DNA from: an uncultured Prevotella sp.
GTDB lineage: Bacteria; Bacteroidota; Bacteroidia; Bacteroidales; Bacteroidaceae
Assembly (NCBI GenBank): GCA_947169185.1
Contig: CAMVOS010000001.1
Coordinates: 175,245-239,244, forward strand
Direction: 5' to 3'
DNA length: 64,000 nt
The position numbers and the translations under genes were made by a program. The notes below the pieces were generated by a model. It had not been told where the DNA came from, did not search any database, and saw only the letters and a list, made by a program, of their open reading frames with translations. Of the stretch, positions 9,420-18,564 are shown one piece after another (the stretch's first letter is position 1; the number at the start of each line of letters is the position of its first letter).

Positions 9420-11962
9420 AACGTTTACTCCTCTTTATGGTATGTTGCGTTTTTGCTGCAACTGTAGTGGCGCAGTCTTGGCCTGATGTCAAGAACGAGG
9501 CGAAGGCGGGCGCTCGTTGGTGGTGGTTAGGCTCCGCTGTCGACAAAGAAAACTTACAATGGAATATCAAGCAGTATGCCGACCACGGCATCGGCTCACT
9601 GGAGATCACGCCCCTCTATGGTGTCCAGGGCAATCAGGCTAACAATATTCCTTATCTCTCTGATAAGTGGATGGAGATGTTACGCGAAACACAAGCGTAT
9701 GGTAACGCTCAGGGTATCGAGATTGATATGGCCACAGGTACTGGCTGGCCGTTTGGTGGTCCTTGGGTTCCACTGGAAGAAAGTGCCTGTCGCGTTATCT
9801 TTGTAGAGAAAGACATCGTTAAGGGTACGACGCCCGACTTTGCTTTGTCAGGCAAGGATGCTGTTAACAGTAAACTGGACCGTATCGTGGCTTATGACAA
9901 GAACGGACGGATGGTTGACCTCCAATCGAAGGAGGCTGTGAAGGCTATTGCCGTGCATATTAAATATGGTGTGATGAAAGTAAAGCGTGCTGCCCCTGGT
10001 GGCGAAGGACTGGTCATCGACCACTTCGACAAACGCGCTGTGGCAAATTATCTTCGCCACATTGAGGAAGCCTTTGAGCGTACAGGAACACCCTATCCGC
10101 GTACTTTCTTTAACGACAGCTACGAGGTGAGCGAAGCCACATGGACGCCTACGCTTTTCGAGGAATTCGAGAAACGTCGTGGCTATAAACTCGAAGAACA
10201 TTTGCCTGAGTTGATTGATGCTGATGTGAAGACGGTGGCAGACTATCGCGAGACCTTAAGTGACCTGTTGCTCGAAAACTTTACCCAGCAGTGGACGGCA
10301 TGGGCTCACTCTCATGGCGCTACCACACGTAATCAGGCTCATGGCTCTCCTGCCAATCTCATCGATTGCTATGCTGCTGTCGATATTCCTGAGATTGAGG
10401 GCTTCGGACTCTCCGAATTCGGCATCAAAGGCTTGCGTACCGATCCGGGTAAGACGCGTAAGAACGACTCAGACTACTCGATGTTTAAGTATGCGCCTTC
10501 AGCTGCACATGTCTGTGGCAAACCCTATACGTCAAGTGAGACATTTACGTGGCTCACTGAGCATTTCCGTACGTCGTTGTCACAGCTAAAGCCCGACCTT
10601 GACTTGATGCTCTGTGCGGGCGTTAACCACATGTACTTCCATGGAACCTGCTATTCACCTAAGAATGATCCTTGGCCAGGCTGGAAGTTCTATGCTTCTA
10701 TTGACATGAGTCCTACCAATAGTATCTGGCGCGATGCCCCCTATTTCATGCAGTATGTGGAGCGCTGCCAGTCGTTTCTGCAGTGGGGCGAGCCAGACAA
10801 CGACTTCCTCGTCTACTTGCCCGTTCGCGATATGTGGCAGAAGAATCCGAAGAAACTACTCATGCAGTTCTCTATTCATGCTATGGGTAAGTTGGCACCA
10901 GAGTTCATCAAGACCATCCTTGATATCGACAAGGCAGGTTTTGACTGTGACTACATCTCTGAGCGTCTGCTGATGGGTGTGACATATAAGAATGGCATGC
11001 TTGAAACTGCTGCAGGTACCCGCTACAAGGGGCTGATAATTCCTGGCTCAGGTAATATGCCCGAAACCGTCAAGGCACATATCGCAGACTTGAAGGCACA
11101 GGGAGCCAAGATATTCTATCATGTAGATGCCAAACAGTTGGCTCAGGCAGCCAAGCCTGAACAGATGAAGACGCTGCAAAGCTTGAAGGCTATCCGTCGC
11201 AAAAATCCTACAGGTTACCACTACTTCATTGCCAACCTGACGCCCAACGACATCGAGACTGATGTGCCATTGGCTGTAGCTTTCCAAAGCGCCGCACTCT
11301 TTAACCCCTTGAATGGCGACATCACGCCAGCTATCGTCAACGCTGGTAAGATACACCTCGCCCTGCGCTCAGGACAGAGCATCATCGTGCAGACCTACAA
11401 CGAGGCAGGAGCTACTGTTCAGCCTGTTGTTTTGCTAAAGCAACAAACAGAACAGGTCTACGCCCTCAACGGTCCCTGGCAACTGTCCTTCATAGAGGAG
11501 GCGCCCCGTGTAGCCAAGAGTTTTGCTCTTGACAGACCACAGACCTGGGAGTCGCTCGATGATGATTCGGCAAAGGTAACTATGGGCACAGGCGTCTATA
11601 CCACCACCTTAAAACTGAAGAAACGCGACCTTAAAGATGCACAGTCTTGGCAGATAGACCTTGGCGACGTGCGCGAGTCAGCCCGTGTTTATATCAATGG
11701 CCAGTTCATTGGCTGTGCGTGGAGCGTGCCTTACGTGCTCGACTGCAAGGATGCCCTGAAAAAGGGTGTCAACGATATCCGCATCGAGGTCACCAACTTG
11801 CCAGCTAACCGCATTGCCGATTTGGACCGCAAGGGTGTTAAGTGGCGTAAGATGGAAGAAATCAATGTTGTGGACATCAACTACAAGAAGACTACCTACG
11901 ACCAATGGGAACCCGTCAAGAGTGGCCTGAATTCAGAAGTTAAACTAATCAAGCGATTATGA
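9416..11962 (+). CDS. GH106-family alpha-L-rhamnosidase
   Basis: An 848-residue secreted protein. The N-terminal motif GARWWWLGSAVDKENL and the later TGWPFGGPWV are characteristic of GH106, a calcium-dependent inverting family that removes terminal alpha-L-rhamnose. The barrel occupies roughly residues 20-560, and a C-terminal jelly-roll with a Gly-X-Trp binding face (TTLKLKKRDL to VLDCKDAL) follows. Start and stop both overlap neighbours by 4 bp. It would act on rhamnose exposed by GH105 or GH2 activity. Family assignment is firm; exact linkage is inferred. Confidence 0.9.
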   Translation: MKRLLLFMVCCVFAATVVAQSWPDVKNEAKAGARWWWLGSAVDKENLQWNIKQYADHGIGSLEITPLYGVQGNQANNIPYLSDKWMEMLRETQAYGNAQGIEIDMATGTGWPFGGPWVPLEESACRVIFVEKDIVKGTTPDFALSGKDAVNSKLDRIVAYDKNGRMVDLQSKEAVKAIAVHIKYGVMKVKRAAPGGEGLVIDHFDKRAVANYLRHIEEAFERTGTPYPRTFFNDSYEVSEATWTPTLFEEFEKRRGYKLEEHLPELIDADVKTVADYRETLSDLLLENFTQQWTAWAHSHGATTRNQAHGSPANLIDCYAAVDIPEIEGFGLSEFGIKGLRTDPGKTRKNDSDYSMFKYAPSAAHVCGKPYTSSETFTWLTEHFRTSLSQLKPDLDLMLCAGVNHMYFHGTCYSPKNDPWPGWKFYASIDMSPTNSIWRDAPYFMQYVERCQSFLQWGEPDNDFLVYLPVRDMWQKNPKKLLMQFSIHAMGKLAPEFIKTILDIDKAGFDCDYISERLLMGVTYKNGMLETAAGTRYKGLIIPGSGNMPETVKAHIADLKAQGAKIFYHVDAKQLAQAAKPEQMKTLQSLKAIRRKNPTGYHYFIANLTPNDIETDVPLAVAFQSAALFNPLNGDITPAIVNAGKIHLALRSGQSIIVQTYNEAGATVQPVVLLKQQTEQVYALNGPWQLSFIEEAPRVAKSFALDRPQTWESLDDDSAKVTMGTGVYTTTLKLKKRDLKDAQSWQIDLGDVRESARVYINGQFIGCAWSVPYVLDCKDALKKGVNDIRIEVTNLPANRIADLDRKGVKWRKMEEINVVDINYKKTTYDQWEPVKSGLNSEVKLIKRL

Positions 11963-12903
11963 AATACGTTGCAAACGAGAAACGCTACGTGCAGAGTGAT
12001 GTGTTATATCAGCGCTGCGGACGCTCAGGCGTATTGCTGCCCAAGGTCAGTCTTGGTCTGTGGCATAATTTCGGAGGCGTTGACGACTACCAGCGCTCGA
12101 AAGAGATTCTATGTTATGCCTTCGACAATGGTATCACCCACCTCGACTTGGCAAACAACTATGGTCCTCCCTATGGTTCTGCCGAGGAAACGTTGGGCCG
12201 CGTGATGGACGAGGATTTCCGTCCCTACCGTGACGAGTTGTTCATCTCCACCAAGGCGGGCTACGACATGTGGGATGGCCCTTACGGCAACTGGGGTTCA
12301 CGCAAGTATCTGATGGCTTCGCTCGACCAGTCGTTGCGTCGCATGCGTCTCGACTATGTCGACCTCTTCTATTCGCATCGCTATGACCCCAACACACCAC
12401 TCGAAGAAACCTTGCAGGCGTTGGTCGATATTGTCCGTTGTGGCAAAGCCCTCTATGTCGGTATCTCACGCTGGCCATTGGAGGCGACTCGCTTCGCCAT
12501 CCAGTATCTGCGTGAACATGACGCACCTCTGCTCATCTATCAGGGACGCCTCAATATGCTGGACCATGAACCCATCGATGATGGTATCCTGCAGCTCTGT
12601 CATGACGAGGGAGTTGGCTTCATCTCTTTCTCGCCATTGGCTCAGGGCCTGCTAACAGACCGTTACTTGAATGGTATTCCTGAGGGCTCGCGCATGACGC
12701 GTGAACACTTCCTGAAGCATGAGATGCTGACGCCTGAATTGCTGCAGCAGTTGCTGACATGGAACGCAGAAGCACAAGCTGAAGGTCGTACGTTGGCTGA
12801 ACGTGCCCTACGTTGGATTCTTGAGCAGCAAGGTGTCACCAGCGTCCTTATTGGCGCCAGTAGTACAGCCCAGCTCGACAAGAATCTGAAGGCCATCTAT
12901 TAG
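11959..12903 (+). CDS. Aldo/keto reductase, YghZ-like
   Basis: A 314-residue cytoplasmic NADPH-dependent oxidoreductase. The catalytic tetrad is visible: Asp in HLDLANNYG, Tyr in the same motif, Lys in STKAGYDMW and His in YSHRYDPNTP. The C-terminus has the usual cofactor loop (TSVLIGASSTAQLDKN). It resembles the E. coli YghZ group, which reduces L-glyceraldehyde 3-phosphate and methylglyoxal. Its position as last gene of the rhamnose operon, with a 4-bp overlap, suggests it handles lactaldehyde or a similar aldehyde from rhamnose breakdown. That role is inference. Confidence 0.85.
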   Translation: MKYVANEKRYVQSDVLYQRCGRSGVLLPKVSLGLWHNFGGVDDYQRSKEILCYAFDNGITHLDLANNYGPPYGSAEETLGRVMDEDFRPYRDELFISTKAGYDMWDGPYGNWGSRKYLMASLDQSLRRMRLDYVDLFYSHRYDPNTPLEETLQALVDIVRCGKALYVGISRWPLEATRFAIQYLREHDAPLLIYQGRLNMLDHEPIDDGILQLCHDEGVGFISFSPLAQGLLTDRYLNGIPEGSRMTREHFLKHEMLTPELLQQLLTWNAEAQAEGRTLAERALRWILEQQGVTSVLIGASSTAQLDKNLKAIY

Positions 12904-12931
12904 CATTTTGCTTTTGGCTATTAGCCATTAG

Positions 12932-15900
12932 CTATGAGTGTTTACGACGCTTAAAGACGCGTTCCTCAATTGTCTGGAACACCACAAAGAGAATAGGAAC
13001 AATAAACAATAGTGCAATGGTGCCAATGAGCATGCCGCCAATAGCTCCCACACCGAGTGAGCGGTTGCCATTGGCACCAATACCTGTAGCAACGGCCAAG
13101 GGCAACAGTCCGAATATCATCGTCAGCGACGTCATCAGAATAGGACGCAAGCGCACCGCTGCGGCATCGAGTGCTGCTGCGAGGATGCTCATGCCCTGAC
13201 GACGGCGTGCCGAGGCATATTCCGTCAATAGGATAGCCGTCTTTGACAATAGACCTATCAGCATAATCAGTCCCGTCTGCATGTAGATGTTATTCTCCAA
13301 TCCCCACATCGTGGCGAAGATAAAGCTACCCAACAACCCAAAGGGTACGCTCAGGATAACAGCCATCGGAATGAAGATGCTCTCGTAAAGGGCACAGAGG
13401 AGCAGGTAAACGAAAACGATAACCAAAACGAAAACTAGTGCTGTCGTATTCTGTGCCGAAGCCTCTTCACGGCTCATACCACCAAATTCATAGCCGTAGC
13501 CTTCAGGTAATACTTCGGCAGCAGTCTCGCGAATGGCGTTGATGGCCTGTCCACTACTATAACCTTCTGCCGCCGTACCATTCACCATAATAGATGGGAA
13601 CAGGTTGAAACGCGAAAGTGTCTCACTACCGTAGATGCGGGTTAGCGTAAGATACTGTCCGATGGGCGACATTTCGCCTGATGACGTGCGCACAAAGATG
13701 TTGTTCAGCGATTCGGTGTCCAGACGGTATTCGGGCGACGCCTGCACCATGACGCGATACAGTTTGGTGAAACGCACGAAGTTTGAGGCATACGAACCGC
13801 CCACATAGCCCGACAGCGCGTGCAGCACATCCGTTGGCGACACACCACGGCGTTTACACAATGCGGCATCCACCTCGACATGATACTGTGGATACTTCAG
13901 CGAGAAATTCGTGACGGCACGCGAGATTTCCGGACGCTCGTTCAGGGCGGCTATCAGACGATTGGTTTGCGTCAGTAGGTCGTTGATGGTACCACCGTGC
14001 TTGTCCTGGATATGCAGTTCGAAGCCGTTGATACGTCCGAAGCCTGGCAACATATTCTGTGTGTTTACCTGAATTTTGGCATTGGCAATATCTGCCGTCC
14101 TGCGGTATATCTCGTCCACTACGCTCTGCACATCGTCGTCCTTGCCCTTGCGTTCGCCCCACTTCTTCAGTTTCAGCGTGAAGTTACCATTCGATGACGA
14201 CTGTTCGAAGTTGTTGCTGTTACCTGCAATCAACGAGTAGATACGCAACTGGGGCAGATCTTTGATGCGCTCTTCCACCTCTTTTAATATATGGTAGGTC
14301 TGCTGCAGACTGCTACCTGGCGATGCCTGCACGTTGATGAATACCGTACCCATATCCTCATTGGGCACCAGTCCCGTCTTCGTGGTGCGCATCATCCAGT
14401 ACAGTCCGCCAATGGCAACAACGACCAGACTGAATGCCAGCCATTGTTTGCGTAATATCTTCGAAAGCCCTTGCTTGTAACCACGAACAAACCCATTGTA
14501 CGATGGCAAACGTGACAACCACTTTGCATTTCTCTCTCCTCTCTTCTCTTTTCTCTCTCCTCTTTTTCCTCTCCGCATAATTAATGCACAAAGGGCCGGC
14601 GACAGCGTCAGCGCATTAAACAGCGAGATAGCAACGGCAATGGCCATCGTCAGTCCGAACTGTGTATAGAACGTTCCTGTGACACCGCCAATGAAGCAGA
14701 CGGGCACAAATACCGCCATAAACACCAGCGTTGTCGTTACCAATGCTGACGTGATGCCGTGCATTGCACTCACCGTACTGTTGTAAGGTGTGTCGTTCGT
14801 CTCATCGAGTTTCGCTTGCACCGCTTCCACCACCACAATAGCATCGTCTACCACCGTACCGATAACCAGCACTAACGCAAATAGCGTCAGCATGTTCAGC
14901 GAGAAACCAATGGCATAGATGACGGCCAGTGTGGCTATCAGCGACACGACGATGGCGATGGTTGGAATGATGGTGGCCCGCCAACTGCGCAGGAAGAGGA
15001 ACACTACCAGCACCACCAGTACCAAGGCTTCGAGCAACGTCTCTACCACATTGGTTATCGAGGCATCCAGGAAGTCCTTCTTCGACTCTAAGTCTTCGAT
15101 AACAATTCCTGGTGGCAACGACTGTCTGATGTCTTCCACCTCACGGTCTATCTGCTTGATAATCTCGTTGGCATTCGAACCCGCCACCTGGTTGATTGAG
15201 ATATTGACGCTCGGACTACCGTTCGTCTCACCGATGATATTGTAGTTCTGTGAACCCAACTCCACACGCGCTATATCGCCAATGCGCAGCACGTCGCCAT
15301 TAGGCAGCGAACGGATGACCAATTGCTCGTATTCCTTCTCTTCCTCGTAGCGTCCGCGATACTTCAGCACGTATTGGAACGTGTTTTGGCTCTCGGCACC
15401 CAACGTACCCGTAGCGACCTCGACGTTCTGTTCGTCCAACACCTTTGTAATGTCGCTGGGCGTCAGTCCGTACTGCGCCATCTTCAGTGGATTGAGCCAG
15501 ATGCGCATCGAATAGTCGGCACCCATCACATTCACCTCGCCCACGCCACCGATACGGCTCAGACGTGGCTCGATGTTAATCTTCGTATAGTTAGCCAGGA
15601 ACGAACGGTCGAAGGTCGAATCAGGACTGTATACCGCCAGCTGCTTGATGTTCGACGTCTGGCGCTTTCGCACTGTAATACCGCCCTTCACCACGTCGCT
15701 TGGCAGTCGTCCCTGTACCGTAGCCGCACGGTTCTGCACGTTCACCATTGCCATGTTGGGGTCGGTCCCCTGACGAAAGAAGATACCGATTGATGCCGTA
15801 CCGTTGTTCGAAGCTGTAGACGTCATATACATCATACCCTCCACACCATTGATGGCCTCCTCCAAAGGTACGACGACACTCTTCTGCACCGTCTCGGCAT

Positions 15901-16060
15901 TAGCGCCCGTATAGCTGGCGAAGACACGTACCGTAGGAGGAGCAATCTCTGGGAATTGTTCCAATGGCAGACTGCTTAGCCCGATGATACCTACGAGTAC
16001 CATCAGCACGCTAATGACGCATGCCAAAATCGGGCGGTCTATGAAGGTCCTGACGTTCAT
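12932..16060 (-). CDS. RND multidrug efflux transporter, inner-membrane pump (HAE1 type)
   Basis: A 1042-residue AcrB-like protein with 12 membrane helices and two large periplasmic loops. The N-terminus FIDRPILACVISVLMVLVG, the helix-4 proton-relay motif VGTVVDDAIVVVEAV (paired acidic residues) and LPLEQFPEIAPPTV are all family signatures. It overlaps the adaptor gene by 4 bp. The loop after LSPALCALIM contains KRGERKEKRGER, a charged in-frame repeat not expected in this family. No outer-membrane factor follows, so the pump probably uses a channel encoded elsewhere. Substrates cannot be predicted. Confidence 0.95.
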   Translation of the reverse strand: MNVRTFIDRPILACVISVLMVLVGIIGLSSLPLEQFPEIAPPTVRVFASYTGANAETVQKSVVVPLEEAINGVEGMMYMTSTASNNGTASIGIFFRQGTDPNMAMVNVQNRAATVQGRLPSDVVKGGITVRKRQTSNIKQLAVYSPDSTFDRSFLANYTKINIEPRLSRIGGVGEVNVMGADYSMRIWLNPLKMAQYGLTPSDITKVLDEQNVEVATGTLGAESQNTFQYVLKYRGRYEEEKEYEQLVIRSLPNGDVLRIGDIARVELGSQNYNIIGETNGSPSVNISINQVAGSNANEIIKQIDREVEDIRQSLPPGIVIEDLESKKDFLDASITNVVETLLEALVLVVLVVFLFLRSWRATIIPTIAIVVSLIATLAVIYAIGFSLNMLTLFALVLVIGTVVDDAIVVVEAVQAKLDETNDTPYNSTVSAMHGITSALVTTTLVFMAVFVPVCFIGGVTGTFYTQFGLTMAIAVAISLFNALTLSPALCALIMRRGKRGERKEKRGERNAKWLSRLPSYNGFVRGYKQGLSKILRKQWLAFSLVVVAIGGLYWMMRTTKTGLVPNEDMGTVFINVQASPGSSLQQTYHILKEVEERIKDLPQLRIYSLIAGNSNNFEQSSSNGNFTLKLKKWGERKGKDDDVQSVVDEIYRRTADIANAKIQVNTQNMLPGFGRINGFELHIQDKHGGTINDLLTQTNRLIAALNERPEISRAVTNFSLKYPQYHVEVDAALCKRRGVSPTDVLHALSGYVGGSYASNFVRFTKLYRVMVQASPEYRLDTESLNNIFVRTSSGEMSPIGQYLTLTRIYGSETLSRFNLFPSIMVNGTAAEGYSSGQAINAIRETAAEVLPEGYGYEFGGMSREEASAQNTTALVFVLVIVFVYLLLCALYESIFIPMAVILSVPFGLLGSFIFATMWGLENNIYMQTGLIMLIGLLSKTAILLTEYASARRRQGMSILAAALDAAAVRLRPILMTSLTMIFGLLPLAVATGIGANGNRSLGVGAIGGMLIGTIALLFIVPILFVVFQTIEERVFKRRKHS
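14532..14578. repeat. Purine/pyrimidine-skewed tandem repeat inside the RND pump gene
   Basis: Repeats of tctctcctcttctctttt in the plus strand encode KRGERKEKRGER in the cytoplasmic loop between transmembrane helices 6 and 7. The sequence belongs to the same gagaggaga-like set seen between genes. Confidence 0.7.
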
Positions 16061-17193
16061 TTCTTCTTACCTCTTATCTCTGACTTTTGACCTCCGACCT
16101 CGATTCCTTCCTTCAGCAGTCCAGCACCTTCGGCAATGATGGTGTCACCTACGCTAAGACCGTCCTCCACGATATACTCCTTGCCGTTATTCTGAGGAAA
16201 CAGCGTTACAGCGGTAGCCTTCGTCTTACCGTCCACCACACGATAGACGAACGAACGGTTCTGCAGTTCGTAGGTAGCCTCCTGCGGTATCACGACAACC
16301 TGTTCGCGTTGTGTAGGTACCATTACCGTCGCACTACCGCCATCGCGCAACAAGTGCTGCGGATTTTGGAATACGGCACGCAGAGTCACTGCCCCCGTCT
16401 GGGCATCCACCGTACCGCTGACGGCATCGATACGTCCCTCTACAGGATAGTCGGCTCCGCTGGCCAGTCGCAACTTAATACTTGGAGCCTTATTGATAAA
16501 TGCTGTCGTAGACCCATAGCGATCTATCAAGCTCTCGACGGCACGTTCCGTCACACTAAAGTAGGCATACATCTCTCTATCGTCAGCTACCGTTACCAGC
16601 GGCTCGCTGATGTTGCTGCTGACCAATGCGCCCACATGCCAAGGAATCATCGATGCCACCCCATCCACAGGACTCTTGACCTCCGTACACGACAACTGCC
16701 AACGGGCATTCTTTTCCTGCGCCTTGGCTTGCACCAGTGCCGCCTTAGCTTCCAACAGCGCGTGGCGTGTAGTTTCTACGCTAAAGTCGCTCACCACACT
16801 ACCTTCCTTCAGCTTTACCTGGCTTTCGTAGTTCATCTGAGCTGTCGACAGTTTGGCCTCAGCACTCTGACGATTGGCAATGGCCACCTCAAGTGCTGCC
16901 TGATAGGGTGTCTGGTCGATGATAAACAGCGTTTGACCACGCTTCACGGGTTTGCCCTCACTGGTACAGATACGCGTGATGTTGCCCGTTACCTGCGGAC
17001 GAATCTCTACAATCTGCCTTCCCGTCAACTTAGCGCTATACTGTTGGGTAAGCGTCATGTCTTTCTTGCCCACCACCATCGTCTGGTACTGAGCTGCGTC
17101 GTGCTTCTTTTTCTCCTTGCTGCCACAAGCCGTCAAACAGCTAACAGCAAATATCCAAAAGCCAAAAGCCAAATAATTTTCTATTCTCGTCAT
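16057..17193 (-). CDS. RND efflux periplasmic adaptor lipoprotein
   Basis: A 378-residue membrane-fusion protein that links the inner-membrane pump to an outer-membrane channel. A lipobox (SCLTAC) gives an acylated Cys near residue 24. A barrel-sandwich/lipoyl hybrid (EIRPQVTGNITRI to GQTLFIIDQTPYQ), an alpha-hairpin, and beta-barrel and membrane-proximal domains follow. The signal peptide core (LAFGFWIFAV) and the last residues (GGQKSEIRGKKK) are encoded by short repeats like those found between genes. It is first in the operon with the pump and lies about 35 bp after a -7 box. Confidence 0.93.
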   Translation of the reverse strand: MTRIENYLAFGFWIFAVSCLTACGSKEKKKHDAAQYQTMVVGKKDMTLTQQYSAKLTGRQIVEIRPQVTGNITRICTSEGKPVKRGQTLFIIDQTPYQAALEVAIANRQSAEAKLSTAQMNYESQVKLKEGSVVSDFSVETTRHALLEAKAALVQAKAQEKNARWQLSCTEVKSPVDGVASMIPWHVGALVSSNISEPLVTVADDREMYAYFSVTERAVESLIDRYGSTTAFINKAPSIKLRLASGADYPVEGRIDAVSGTVDAQTGAVTLRAVFQNPQHLLRDGGSATVMVPTQREQVVVIPQEATYELQNRSFVYRVVDGKTKATAVTLFPQNNGKEYIVEDGLSVGDTIIAEGAGLLKEGIEVGGQKSEIRGKKK

Positions 17194-17227
17194 TGAATCA
17201 ATGGTCTCGTTTAGTTAGTTTCGCTTG

Positions 17228-17235
17228 CAAAATTA
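17228..17235 (-). promoter_or_regulatory. -7 box for the RND efflux operon
   Basis: CAAAATTA reads TAATTTTG on the minus strand, 34 bp upstream of the adaptor start. Confidence 0.55.
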
Positions 17236-17256
17236 ACGAATTATTTCCAATTATCA

Positions 17257-18564
17257 CTACTTTTTAGCTAAAAATGTTTGTATACCCCCACGCGTTGCCA
17301 AGTATAGAATCATGGATAGCCATAGGCCGTGGTTACCCATCAGATTCATCGTAACGGTAGCGGTAACAAAGAAGAGGAGGGTGGCAGTAGCTGAGGAAAT
17401 GAGCATGCCTCGCGTCTTGGTGGTACCAATAAACAGGCCGTCCCAGATGAAGGCAGCCACACCAGCTGCAGGTATCAGGTAGGCCCACCAGACATAAGTC
17501 TGCGAGGCCTCGACAACCTGTGGTTCGTCAGTCAGCAGGCGAAGGAAGGGTGTTCCCCCCACGACGTATATGGCGGTAAAGAGTATGGTCATCATGGCAC
17601 CCCAACCAAACAGACGGCGCACGACATCCTTGTAAGCTTCCATATCCTTTGCGCCCCAATACCGGCCTCCCAAAGCCTCGCCTGCAAAGGCAAAGCCGTC
17701 CATGACGTAGGAGAACAGCAAGTACAATTGCATCAATAGTGTGTTGACAGCCAAGATGGTGGCTCCCTGACGGGCTCCAGCAGAGGTGAAGTAGAGATTA
17801 ACGGCGACCAGACAGAGGGTGCGCAAAAAGATGTCGCGATTAGTCGAGAACAGATTCACACAAAGGGTCTGACCCTTTGTGTGAATCTTAAACAGTTTGC
17901 GATAATACCGCCACAGGAACCATATTGCTATTAGGAATCCGGCATATTGTGCAATGACGGTGCCAAGGGCTACACCCTCGACTTTCATGCCAAACCCATA
18001 GACAAACATCAGCGATGCCAAGATGTTGACCACATTCTGCATGATAGAGACAAACATCGGAATACGCGTGTTCTGCATGCCAATGAACCAACCACTCAAG
18101 GCATAGAGGCATAACATAGCGGGTGCGCCCCAAACCACAATATTAAAATAGGTGGTAGCCAAAGGACGCACATCGTCTGTAGGACCAATAAGCCACAGCA
18201 TACCTTCACGGACTGGCCATTGCAACAGTAGAATCAGCGCTGCCACCACAAGTGCCACCTTCATCGAACGCGCCAGTATGCTGGCTGCCTCGGACAAATC
18301 ACGACGTCCTCGTGCCTGTGCTGTCATACCGCTGGTGCCCATCCGCAAGAATCCAAACAGCCAATAGAGGAGATTAAAAATCATGGAACCCACGGCAATG
18401 GCGCCAATGTAGGCAGCCGATCCCATGTGTCCCACGATAGCTGTGTCGACGAGTCCCAACAGCGGCACCGTGATATTTGTCACGATGGCAGGCAAGGCTA
18501 TTGCCAATATCTGATGGTCTCTTTTATTCACATTACTTATTGCACTCGAAGATTTTATCGACAA
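17257..18564 (-). CDS. MATE family efflux transporter
   Basis: A 435-residue, 12-helix sodium- or proton-coupled exporter of the DinF-like branch. The first helix reads LAIALPAIVTNITVPLLGLV and is followed by DTAIVGHMG, a typical MATE start. ATG 18564 overlaps the upstream symporter by 32 bp; a GTG at 18531 is the alternative start. Residues 226-238, in the loop between the two six-helix halves, read KIHTKGQTLCVNL and are encoded by a perfect 37-bp palindrome. The frame continues intact on both sides, so the gene is probably functional, although the insert is not family-typical. Confidence 0.92.
   Translation of the reverse strand: MSIKSSSAISNVNKRDHQILAIALPAIVTNITVPLLGLVDTAIVGHMGSAAYIGAIAVGSMIFNLLYWLFGFLRMGTSGMTAQARGRRDLSEAASILARSMKVALVVAALILLLQWPVREGMLWLIGPTDDVRPLATTYFNIVVWGAPAMLCLYALSGWFIGMQNTRIPMFVSIMQNVVNILASLMFVYGFGMKVEGVALGTVIAQYAGFLIAIWFLWRYYRKLFKIHTKGQTLCVNLFSTNRDIFLRTLCLVAVNLYFTSAGARQGATILAVNTLLMQLYLLFSYVMDGFAFAGEALGGRYWGAKDMEAYKDVVRRLFGWGAMMTILFTAIYVVGGTPFLRLLTDEPQVVEASQTYVWWAYLIPAAGVAAFIWDGLFIGTTKTRGMLISSATATLLFFVTATVTMNLMGNHGLWLSMILYLATRGGIQTFLAKK
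17852..17888. repeat. Perfect 37-bp palindrome within the MATE gene
   Basis: Two 18-bp arms (agattcacacaaagggtc and its exact reverse complement) flank a single central base at 17870. The core AAAGGGTCTGACCCTTT is shared with the copy at 58411 and related to GGGG-core copies elsewhere. Confidence 0.9.

Noticed and set aside
16087..17196. 369-codon open frame on the plus strand opposite the RND adaptor
   Set aside because: It is antisense to a clear membrane-fusion protein with lipobox and family motifs; its residues show no family pattern.
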